From NCBI GenBank assembly GCA_947585425.1, contig CANPWZ010000005.1, positions 1 through 64,000 on the forward strand: a stretch of 64,000 bases of DNA. Direction: 5' to 3'. This stretch comes from an uncultured Oscillospiraceae bacterium (GTDB taxonomy: Bacteria; Bacillota; Clostridia; Oscillospirales; Oscillospiraceae). Shown here piece after piece: positions 52,817 through 60,303 of this stretch. Each line of letters opens with the position of its first letter. Position 1 is the stretch's first letter. The position numbers were made by a program, and so were the translations under genes. The notes under the pieces were generated by a model, which saw only the letters and a list, made by a program, of their open reading frames with translations, was not told the DNA's origin and did no database searches.

Positions 52817-53890
52817 ATGAAGATCATCCATTGTTCGGACCTGCACCTGGACTCAAGGATGGAGACAAATCTGCCTGTTGAGAAGGCGCTGCTCCGCAAC
52901 AATGAGATCGTCAACACCTTCTCCAGGATGGCCGCGTACGCCCAGGAAAATCAGGTCCGCGCCGTTCTGATCTGCGGCGATCTGTTCGATACCCGGCGGG
53001 TGACCGGCAAAACTGCGGATCTCGTCCTGTCAGCGATCGCGCGGGCGAGCGGCGTCGACTTCCTCTATCTCCGGGGCAATCACGACGAGAGCGAGCGCGC
53101 GTTTGCCGGTAGGGCCCTCCCGGAGAATCTCAAGCTGTTCTCGGAGGGCTGGCGGTCCTACCGGTACGGCTCTGTCGTCATCGCCGGCGCCGAGCTCAGC
53201 CGGGACAACGCCGCGGACATCTACTCCGGGCTCTCCCTGTCCGCAGAGGACACGAACATCGTCATGCTCCACGGCCAGATCTCAAATCAGCGCGGGGACG
53301 GCCTGGTCTGCCTCCCCATGCTGCGGGAGAAGAACATCCACTACCTGGCTCTGGGGCACCTTCACAGCTACCAGGAGGGCAGGCTGGATCTGACCGGCAG
53401 GTATGCCTATTCCGGCTGCCTTGAGGGCCGGGGCTTCGACGAGTGCGGGGAGAAGGGGTTTGTCCTGCTGGATGCGGGAGACCGCAGGGTGTCCGCTCAG
53501 TTCGTCCCCTTTGCCTCCCGGCAGCTTTATGACATCCCCGTAGACATCTCCGGCCTGCGGACCATCAGCCAGATCCGGGACGCCATGGAGCGGGCCGGCG
53601 CCGGCGTAGACGCCAGACATCTGGTCAAGTACACCCTGCGGGGCACGTATACCCTGGAGACCCAGAAGGACCTCCCTTACCTTCTGAAAAGCGTGGAGCC
53701 GGAGTTCTTCTTCGTCAAGATCAGGGACGAGAGCCGGCTGGCCATGGACAGCGGCAATTACGAACACGATATTTCCTTAAAGGGCGAGTTCATCCGCATG
53801 GTGATGGCGTCCGACAAAAGCCCCGAAGAGAAGGAAAAGATCATCTGCATGGGCATCCAGGCCCTGAGCGGAGAGGCGGTCATCCTGTGA
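52817..53890 (+). CDS. SbcD/YhaO-like metallophosphoesterase
   Basis: This 357-residue protein is of the Mre11/SbcD type. Metal-binding motifs are SDLHLDS (Asp8, His10), CGDLFD, RGNHDE, LHGQIS and LGHLHSY. A capping domain follows. It is smaller than E. coli SbcD (400) and closer to YhaO. The stop overlaps the next gene's start (ATGA), so it is made together with an SMC-like ATPase. The pair should act as a nuclease complex in DNA repair or processing. AAAGGGG precedes the ATG. Confidence 0.9.
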   Translation: MKIIHCSDLHLDSRMETNLPVEKALLRNNEIVNTFSRMAAYAQENQVRAVLICGDLFDTRRVTGKTADLVLSAIARASGVDFLYLRGNHDESERAFAGRALPENLKLFSEGWRSYRYGSVVIAGAELSRDNAADIYSGLSLSAEDTNIVMLHGQISNQRGDGLVCLPMLREKNIHYLALGHLHSYQEGRLDLTGRYAYSGCLEGRGFDECGEKGFVLLDAGDRRVSAQFVPFASRQLYDIPVDISGLRTISQIRDAMERAGAGVDARHLVKYTLRGTYTLETQKDLPYLLKSVEPEFFFVKIRDESRLAMDSGNYEHDISLKGEFIRMVMASDKSPEEKEKIICMGIQALSGEAVIL

Positions 53891-56292
53891 AGCTCATAAG
53901 CTGCCACATCATAAACTTCGGCGGGCTGGCAGGATACGACTGCCGGTTCGACCCCGGGCTCACCGTGCTGATGGAGCCCAACGGGTCCGGAAAGACCACC
54001 CTGGCCGAATTTATCCGCGCCATGTTCTACGGATTCCCCCGCGCCAGCAGGGATCTGGAGAAGAACCGCCGGAAGAAATATCTGCCCTGGCAGGGCGGGA
54101 CATACGGCGGGAACCTGGTCTTTGAGCACGAGGGGGTCCAGTATCGCATCGAGCGCGCCTTCGGGGAGCGCCCCGCGTCGGACACGTTCGCCCTTTACGA
54201 TCTGAGGACGAACCGGCGGTCCGACCGGTTCAGCGAAAACATCGGGATAGAGCTCTTTCAGCTGGACGCGGACTCCTTCGAGCGCAGCACCTATCTGCCC
54301 CAGCTCCGGTCCGACATCGCCTCCCTCTCCACCGACAGCATCCAGGCCAAGCTCGGCGATCTGGTGGACGACACCAACGACGTCAACAACTACGAGGCCG
54401 CGCGGAACGTCCTGCTGCGGAAGCGGAGCGCCCTTATCCCCTTCCGGGGCGCGGGCGGCCTGGTCGAGCAGGCATATGCGAAGGTCTCGGAGCTGGAGGA
54501 GCGCATCAGCGCCGCCAAGGGCGGGAGCGAAACGCTGGCCGCCCGGCGGGACGCCCTTTCCGCCGCGAAGGAGGCGCTGGATCGGAAAATCGAGGAGCGC
54601 GACGGCATCCTGGAAAAGATCAGTCAGGCGTCCCAGGCGGCCGGCCGCAAGGGAGTCATGGACCGCTGGCGGCAGCTCCGGGACGAATTCGACCGGGACC
54701 GCGCCAGGGAGAGACAGCTTGCGGAGCGGTATCCTGAGGGCTTCCCCGGCGCGGAGCAGGTGGAGCTGGCCGTCCGGGCCGTGGACGGCGCGGCGGAGCT
54801 GAGCGTCCGGCTGGAGCCCTCCCAGGAATATCTGGCCGCAAGATCCCGGCTGGACGCTGAGACGCGGTTCGCGTCCGGGGTCCCCTCCGAGGACGACTTT
54901 CAACACTATCAGGCGCTCTGCTCCACCTATGAGGAGACCAGAGCGAGCCTCCGGGACGCCGCCCTTCCGGCGGAGGATGCGGACAGGCTGGCGCGGCTGG
55001 AGGAGCTCTTCTCCCCCGCCGTGTCCCGGGAGCCGCCGCCGAAAACCGGCTGGGCCTCCCTCGCCGTGCTGATCCTCGGCGTCCTCTCCGCCGCCGCCGG
55101 CGCGGTCCTCCTCTTCCTGCGCTTCTACGCGGCGGGCGGCTGTCTGGCCGGCCTGGGGGTCATCCTCCTCATCGCCGCCGTCTATCTCCGCCTGAAGGAT
55201 ATGCTGGGCCGCGCGGTCACGGGATCCGACCTCGCCGTCAAGCGGCAGCAGTACGCGGATCTGAAAGCGCGCCGGGACGCGGCCGCCCGGCGGGCGGAGG
55301 AGCTGACGGAAACGCTCGAAGCGCTGGGCGGCGACATCGCCGCCTTCCTGGCCCCCTATGCGGGCAGCGTCGCGCCGGATGAGTTCAGGCCACAGCTCAA
55401 CGCCCTGCAGGTGAGCTGCGGCAGCTACCTGCGCGACAGGGAGCTGGTCTCCGGCCAGGACGCCCAGCGGAGGGAAAACGAGCGCTCCCTGCGCGAATGC
55501 CGGTCCGTGCTCTCCGCTTTTTCCCAGCGGTACGGCCTCTCCGGCGATCTGACCCGCGACGCTTTGCAGGGGATAAAGGCAGACATCCGTGAGCACGCCG
55601 CCCTGGAACAGAGCCTTGAGAAAAAGAAGCGGGAGCTGGGCGCCTACTATCGGGAGAACGAGTCCATCCTCACCCTGCCCGAGGCGGACGAGGGGTATGA
55701 CCTCGATGAACTGAAAGCCGCGGAAGCCCGGTCGAACGGCGAGATCAAGGAGCTGTCCAGCCGGATCTCCGAGCTGGAGCGGTCCATCCGGGAATTGCAG
55801 GAGGAGGCCGATCAGATCCCGGCCCTGGAGGACGAGCAGGCCGGCTGGATCGTGAAGCTTGACGAGGGCAGGAAAAACGCCGCCCTGCTGGACGCGGCCA
55901 TCGGCTTTCTGGAGAGGGCAAAGGAGAGCCTGTCGGCCAGCTATCTCACCCCCATCCGGCAGGCGTTCGACGGCTACCTCCAGCGGCTGACCGGCGAGTC
56001 CGCCGGGCACGTCAGCATCGACCCGGCGCTGGACGTCACCATGGAGCGCGGCGGGGCGGCCCGCGAGATCAAATACTTCAGCGCGGGCCAGTCGGACGCC
56101 GTTATGCTCTGTATGCGCCTGGCCCTGGTGGACGCCCTGTTCAAGGGCGCGGAGCCCTTCCTCATCCTGGACGACCCCTTCGTCAACCTGGATGACGAGC
56201 GCACGGCCGCCGCCACCCGCCTCTTAAAGGACCTGGCCAGGGATCGTCAGATCATCTACCTGGTCTGCAACAGCAGCCGCGGCGTATCATAA
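53887..56292 (+). CDS. SbcC/YhaN-like SMC ATPase with mid-chain membrane segments
   Basis: This 801-residue ATPase opens with an N-terminal domain (FGGLAGYDCRFDPGLTVLMEP, Walker A NGSGKTT at 32-38). Coiled coil follows with two hydrophobic segments near residues 385-436 (SLAVLILGVLSAAAGAVLL and CLAGLGVILLIAAVYL), then more coiled coil. The C-terminal lobe holds signature FSAGQSDAVMLCMRLALVDAL and Walker B FLILDDPFVNLDDERT. The middle membrane segments replace the usual zinc hook and place the complex at the membrane, a layout known for YhaN-type proteins. It works with the upstream phosphoesterase. Confidence 0.9.
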   Translation: MKLISCHIINFGGLAGYDCRFDPGLTVLMEPNGSGKTTLAEFIRAMFYGFPRASRDLEKNRRKKYLPWQGGTYGGNLVFEHEGVQYRIERAFGERPASDTFALYDLRTNRRSDRFSENIGIELFQLDADSFERSTYLPQLRSDIASLSTDSIQAKLGDLVDDTNDVNNYEAARNVLLRKRSALIPFRGAGGLVEQAYAKVSELEERISAAKGGSETLAARRDALSAAKEALDRKIEERDGILEKISQASQAAGRKGVMDRWRQLRDEFDRDRARERQLAERYPEGFPGAEQVELAVRAVDGAAELSVRLEPSQEYLAARSRLDAETRFASGVPSEDDFQHYQALCSTYEETRASLRDAALPAEDADRLARLEELFSPAVSREPPPKTGWASLAVLILGVLSAAAGAVLLFLRFYAAGGCLAGLGVILLIAAVYLRLKDMLGRAVTGSDLAVKRQQYADLKARRDAAARRAEELTETLEALGGDIAAFLAPYAGSVAPDEFRPQLNALQVSCGSYLRDRELVSGQDAQRRENERSLRECRSVLSAFSQRYGLSGDLTRDALQGIKADIREHAALEQSLEKKKRELGAYYRENESILTLPEADEGYDLDELKAAEARSNGEIKELSSRISELERSIRELQEEADQIPALEDEQAGWIVKLDEGRKNAALLDAAIGFLERAKESLSASYLTPIRQAFDGYLQRLTGESAGHVSIDPALDVTMERGGAAREIKYFSAGQSDAVMLCMRLALVDALFKGAEPFLILDDPFVNLDDERTAAATRLLKDLARDRQIIYLVCNSSRGVS

Positions 56293-56388
56293 GGCGTCCC
56301 GCGCCCCCGCCGGTCACCGATCCCCCGGCGGCCGCCCGTGGGCCCAGGCTGTCATACATCGATCAAAACAAGTACAGGAGATGGAAGC

Positions 56389-57333
56389 ATGGCAAAAAAG
56401 CCCGTTTTAGTGGTCATGGCCGCCGGCATGGGCAGCCGATACGGCGGATTGAAGCAGATCGACCCCGTGGGAGCGCACGGCCAGTTGATCATCGACTATT
56501 CGATCTACGACGCCCTCCGCGCCGGTTTTGAGACGGTGATCTTCGTCATCAGCCGCCGCATCGAGGAGACCTTCAAGGCCGCCATCGGCGACCGGCTGTC
56601 CAGGGTCATCGACGTGAAGTACGCCTTCCAGGAGCTGGACGACTTGCCGGCGGGCTGCTCCGTGCCCGCGGGCAGGGTAAAGCCCTGGGGCACCGCCCAC
56701 GCCGCCCTGGCCGCCCGCCGGCTCATCGACGGCCCCTTCGCGGTCATCAATTCCGACGACTACTACGGCCCCCGCAGCTATAAAATGATCTACGACTACC
56801 TCTGCGGCCATCCCGACGGGGACCTCTATGAGTACGCCATGATCGGCTATCTGCTGAAAAACACCGTCACCGAGCACGGCACCGTGGCCCGGGGGGTGTG
56901 CGAGGTGGACGGCGGCGGCTATCTGACCTCCGTGGTGGAGCGGACTAAAATCGCCAAGGACGGGGACGACGCCCGGTATACCGAGGACGACGGCGCCACC
57001 TGGACCCCCCTCTCCGGCGGCACGGTGGTGTCCATGAACCTGTGGGGCTTCCACCGAAGCTTTCTGGACGAGGCGTGGGCCAGGTTCCCGGCGTTTTGGG
57101 AGGAGACGATGGCCAAAGACCCGGAAAAGGGAGAATATTATCTCCCCACCGTGGCCAGCCAGCTCACCCATGAGGGCAAGGCCCGGGTGAAGGTGCTCAC
57201 CAGCGGCGACAAGTGGTACGGCGTCACCTACAAGGAGGATAAGCCCGCCGTGGTGGCCGCCATCGCGGACCTCACCGCCCAGGGGCTCTACCCCGACGCC
57301 CTGTGGGAAGGAGCTCAAAAGGGCCGGGGCTGA
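56389..57333 (+). CDS. Sugar-phosphate nucleotidyltransferase-like protein
   Basis: The start at 56389 (MAKKPVLVVMAAG, 314 residues) has AGGAG upstream. The GT-A nucleotidyltransferase signature MAAGMGSRYGGLKQIDPVG holds the nucleotide loop. AVINSDDYYGP carries the metal-binding aspartates, and GWGTAHAALAAR-like PWGTAHAALAARRLIDGPF the substrate loop. It is in the NDP-sugar pyrophosphorylase superfamily, but the sugar is not identifiable. It has no operon partner of clear function and lies 27 bp before the GHKL kinase. Confidence 0.85.
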   Translation: MAKKPVLVVMAAGMGSRYGGLKQIDPVGAHGQLIIDYSIYDALRAGFETVIFVISRRIEETFKAAIGDRLSRVIDVKYAFQELDDLPAGCSVPAGRVKPWGTAHAALAARRLIDGPFAVINSDDYYGPRSYKMIYDYLCGHPDGDLYEYAMIGYLLKNTVTEHGTVARGVCEVDGGGYLTSVVERTKIAKDGDDARYTEDDGATWTPLSGGTVVSMNLWGFHRSFLDEAWARFPAFWEETMAKDPEKGEYYLPTVASQLTHEGKARVKVLTSGDKWYGVTYKEDKPAVVAAIADLTAQGLYPDALWEGAQKGRG

Positions 57334-57360
57334 ACAGACACGGAGAGAGGTGCCGGTGAG

Positions 57361-58635
57361 ATGAATCATTTGGCCGTGACGTCCATGCTCATTGCGGTCA
57401 CGCATATTCTCTGGTTTGCCGCCATGACCGAGCGGAAATACTCTGTGAGAAAAACCGCGTTGATCTACGGAGCGCTTGTTGTGTTCTTTATCGTCTGGGA
57501 CCTGCTGATCTATGCGCTGCTCGGCATCGACTCGCCGTACTTCGTGTCCGCCATGTTTTCCGGCACGATCATCGTTTCGCTGTTTGTGTTCCTCATGACC
57601 TCGTCCGACGCGTTCTGCAAAAAGCTGTTTATGTTCCTCAGCTACGCGAACCTGTTTTGTATCTTTTACTGCGCGTCCGCTCTGATATGCGGCGCGCTTT
57701 TCCCCGCGCTGTCCGACGCCGGGATGGCGTACGCGCGGACGCTCACAAGGACGCTGCTATATATCCCCACGATCGCGGTATACCTCAGGTTCCTCCGCCC
57801 CTATGTGCGCACGGTGCCGGGAGAGCAGAAAAGGACCTGGTATTCCATTTTGCTGGTCTCAGCGTTGTTTCTGATCATCAACGCGATCTTTGTGACCGTG
57901 TTCTTCCTTCCTTCTACGCACACGGCCCCGTCCGTTCTCCTGTTTATCACCTTTACGCTGGTCTATTGCGCCGTGCTGTGGGTCATTTTTGATATTATCC
58001 GGCAGATACGCGCGGAAAGCCAGCGAAAACTGGCCGTCAAAAATGTGGAGTATCTGCAGGGGCAGCTGGTCATGGCCAGAGAAAACGCATTGGCGACCAA
58101 AGCCATGCGCCACGATTTCCGGCACCATATGCAATATATCGACCGGCTCCTGAAAGGGGAGAACGTGCAGGAGGCGACGCGTTATATCGAGGAGTTTATC
58201 AATGGCCTGGACGCGGCGAGCCAGCTTGATTTTTGCCCCCATATTACGGTCAACGCGATCCTGAACAGCTTTTACAACAAAGCGCAGAAAGAGGGGATCT
58301 CTATTTCTGTGACGGCCGATCTGCCGGAGCATACGGCGATCGCCGACATGGATTTTGTTGCGATCCTCTCAAACCTTCTGGAAAACGCGGTAAACGGATG
58401 TGTGGAATGCGGCTCCCACGGCGAGATCAAGGTAAATATCCGCACGAAAAAGGGAAAGCTTGTGATCGTGTGCAGCAACCCCTGTAAGCCGGACCTTGTG
58501 ATCGAAGACGATATGATCAAGCCGAAAGGGACGGGCATCGAAAGCGTCCTGATGGCCACCGAGAAATACGATGGGAATATCCGTTACCAGCTGGAAGGCG
58601 GGATCGTGACGGTATGCGTCGTCCTCAACTGCTGA
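57361..58635 (+). CDS. GHKL-type sensor histidine kinase, no adjacent regulator
   Basis: This 424-residue protein has six hydrophobic segments (residues 5-205) and a helical region. The H-box MRHDFRHHMQYIDRLLKG has phospho-acceptor His251. A GHKL ATPase domain holds ILSNLLENAVNGCVECG and GTGIESVLMATEKYDG. Its layout resembles AgrC-type quorum kinases. No response regulator lies next to it. Its downstream intergenic region carries LytTR-like direct repeats, so a partner may be encoded elsewhere. The gene ends with a strong terminator. Confidence 0.92.
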   Translation: MNHLAVTSMLIAVTHILWFAAMTERKYSVRKTALIYGALVVFFIVWDLLIYALLGIDSPYFVSAMFSGTIIVSLFVFLMTSSDAFCKKLFMFLSYANLFCIFYCASALICGALFPALSDAGMAYARTLTRTLLYIPTIAVYLRFLRPYVRTVPGEQKRTWYSILLVSALFLIINAIFVTVFFLPSTHTAPSVLLFITFTLVYCAVLWVIFDIIRQIRAESQRKLAVKNVEYLQGQLVMARENALATKAMRHDFRHHMQYIDRLLKGENVQEATRYIEEFINGLDAASQLDFCPHITVNAILNSFYNKAQKEGISISVTADLPEHTAIADMDFVAILSNLLENAVNGCVECGSHGEIKVNIRTKKGKLVIVCSNPCKPDLVIEDDMIKPKGTGIESVLMATEKYDGNIRYQLEGGIVTVCVVLNC

Positions 58636-58663
58636 ACAAATACATGATGATCGGATCGACGGG

Positions 58664-58698
58664 AAAAAGAGCGGCCAACGTCGCCGGCCGCTCTTTTT
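58664..58698 (+). terminator. Terminator after GHKL kinase
   Basis: Aaaaagagcggcc (58664-58676) pairs with ggccgctcttttt (58686-58698) around a 9-base loop, with a T-run at the end. Confidence 0.85.
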
Positions 58699-58749
58699 TG
58701 TGCCCGGGCCGGTCCGCTTATCCTGCTGATATACGAAATGCTCCCCGCT

Positions 58750-58816
58750 GTATTTCACGCAGAAAAAAGAGTGTTTCACGCAAAAAGCGGCCTTTCTGAG
58801 TGTTTCCTCTTATAAT
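58750..58816 (+). promoter_or_regulatory. Activator-type promoter with 21-bp-phased direct repeats
   Basis: GTATTTCACGCAGAAAA (58750) and GTGTTTCACGCAAAAAG (58771) repeat exactly two helical turns apart. A third, shorter GTGTTTC sits at 58800. TATAAT follows at 58811-58816 with no -35 match. Spaced direct repeats upstream of a bare -10 are typical of LytTR-family activator promoters. Confidence 0.65.
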
Positions 58817-58841
58817 CAATCATTATTTGGAGGTGCCTGAT

Positions 58842-58916
58842 ATGGACATCAACAAGACGACCATTCTGGATATGTTTGAAGCGACCGGCTTTATCGCCAT
58901 ACTCGCCGTCGAATGA
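58842..58916 (+). CDS. 24-residue peptide, translationally coupled to next gene
   Basis: The ATG at 58842 has TTGGAGG nine bases upstream and opens a 24-codon frame (MDINKTTILD ... AILAVE). It has an acidic/polar N-terminal half and a hydrophobic C-terminal half. Its stop overlaps the ATG at 58913 (ATGA), so the long gene is coupled to it. It is the first frame after a regulated-looking promoter. It may be a signal peptide-like pheromone precursor, a leader peptide, or just an upstream coupling ORF. No Cys is present, which argues against a thiolactone peptide. Function is unknown. Confidence 0.5.
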   Translation: MDINKTTILDMFEATGFIAILAVE

Positions 58917-60303
58917 AGCGGGAAACGAGCATGAAACTGCTGGAGCAGACTGCCCGGGAGGCAAAGGCGGACAGGCGGCTGGAGGACGTCGCCGTTTTAC
59001 ATATCAACCACTGCATGGACAACACCTTCTCCTTCAACGATGTACTGCGGAGCCTGTTTGGCCATGTGACGCTTGTGACGCCGCCTTACAGCAATCAGGA
59101 TATTCCCGAAGGATACCCGGGGCCATGCTACCACGGCATGCGGCAGGGCGGCGTCTATCGCCTGATGAGGAACCAGGCGGAGCTGGGGCGCGGCGGCATG
59201 GGATTTCAGGAGGCCGCCCTGGCCTTGATGGAGGAGGCGTTCCGGCGGGAACTGATCCCTCTGCTGCGCGGGGGGAAAAAGCTGCTGATCATCGAGGACG
59301 GCGGCTATCATTTTGAGGCGCTGCCCCGGGTGAAGGAACTGTTCCCGGATGTGGAGAGCAGGATCATCGGCGTAGTGGAGCAGACCACCTCCGGCACCCG
59401 CCGGAGTATGAGCCGGCAGGGATACCAATACGCCTATCCCTGTGCCAGCGTCGCCCGGTCGGACATCAAAATGAATGTGGAGTCCATTTTCATCGGGCAG
59501 CGGATCGTGGAGGAGCTGGGGCTGATGCTCTATGCGGCGGACGCCTTTTCCCCTTCCACTCCGTACTGCTGGTAGGCTATGGCGTCGTGGGGCGCAGCTG
59601 CCGCATGGCGCTGGAGGGGCGGTTCTGCCGGATAGAGGCCTACGATACCGATCCGGGCGTCCTGAGGGCGGCGGAGAAAGACGGCCTGCGCGCCTATCCC
59701 GACCCGGATCCGGCCATGTTTTCGGGGGATACCATCGTGATCGGATGCGTGGGCAGGCCCTCTTTTGGGGAAGGGCTGTTCCGCGCCTTTCTTGACGGAC
59801 AGGGGACAAATCTCTATCTGGCCAGCGGCTCCTCTAAGGACGTGGAGTTTTCCTGGCTTTTGCGGTACCTGGCGGGAAAAGAGGCGGAGATCCCCGGGCT
59901 TTCACTGGAAGCGCAGGAGGCGGCGGAGTGGCATACCTGTTACCGTTTCCGCTATGACGGCGCCGAAAAAAATGTGTATATCATGGCGGAAGGGAAGCCG
60001 GTGAACTTTTACCGGGAGGGCGTGATCAGCCTGACCTACCGGGTGATCGACCTGGTGTTCACAGAGATGCTTCAAATGGCGCTGTACCTGTGCCGTGACC
60101 GGGACCTCCCCCCTCGGCTGTATATCCTGGGAGAGGACAACGCCATCACCAGGGCGGTCTCTGAAAAGGAACTGCTGGACCGATGGTTCCGGGAAAACCG
60201 CTTTTGGCGCCAGGGGGAGCTGGAAACATTCCTGCGGCCCCATCCCCTGGCCGCTGAACTCAGGAAAACCACATGGGAGAAAGAGCATGGAGAAGATCAT
60301 TAA
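58913..60303 (+). pseudogene. SAH-hydrolase-like NAD-binding protein, split by a frameshift
   Basis: The first frame (58913-59575) gives an adenosylhomocysteinase-like N-terminal half (NHCMDNTFSFNDVLRSLFG, FQEAALALMEEAF). The continuation in another frame (to 60303) has the NAD-binding loop VLLVGYGVVGRSCRMAL. Near 59546-59549, a TTTT run, adding one base would join the halves into AADAFFPFHSVLLVGYG and give about 463 residues. It is either a real broken gene or a sequencing slip in the homopolymer. The C-terminal part ends inside the next gene start. The role is unclear: NAD-dependent SAHH-like enzyme or sensor. Confidence 0.7.

Noticed and set aside
53758..53890. AddAB/RecBCD repair genes near the SbcD-like gene
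   Set aside because: Only the phosphoesterase and SMC-like ATPase are present; no helicase motifs were found.
53758..56010. 750-codon minus-strand frame opposite the SMC-like ATPase
   Set aside because: It is a shadow frame; the plus strand has Walker A, signature and Walker B in the right order.
59540..59580. Programmed -1 frameshift joining the SAHH-like halves
   Set aside because: The site lacks a canonical X-XXY-YYZ heptamer in frame, and SAHH-like enzymes do not need recoding. Indel or sequencing error is simpler.
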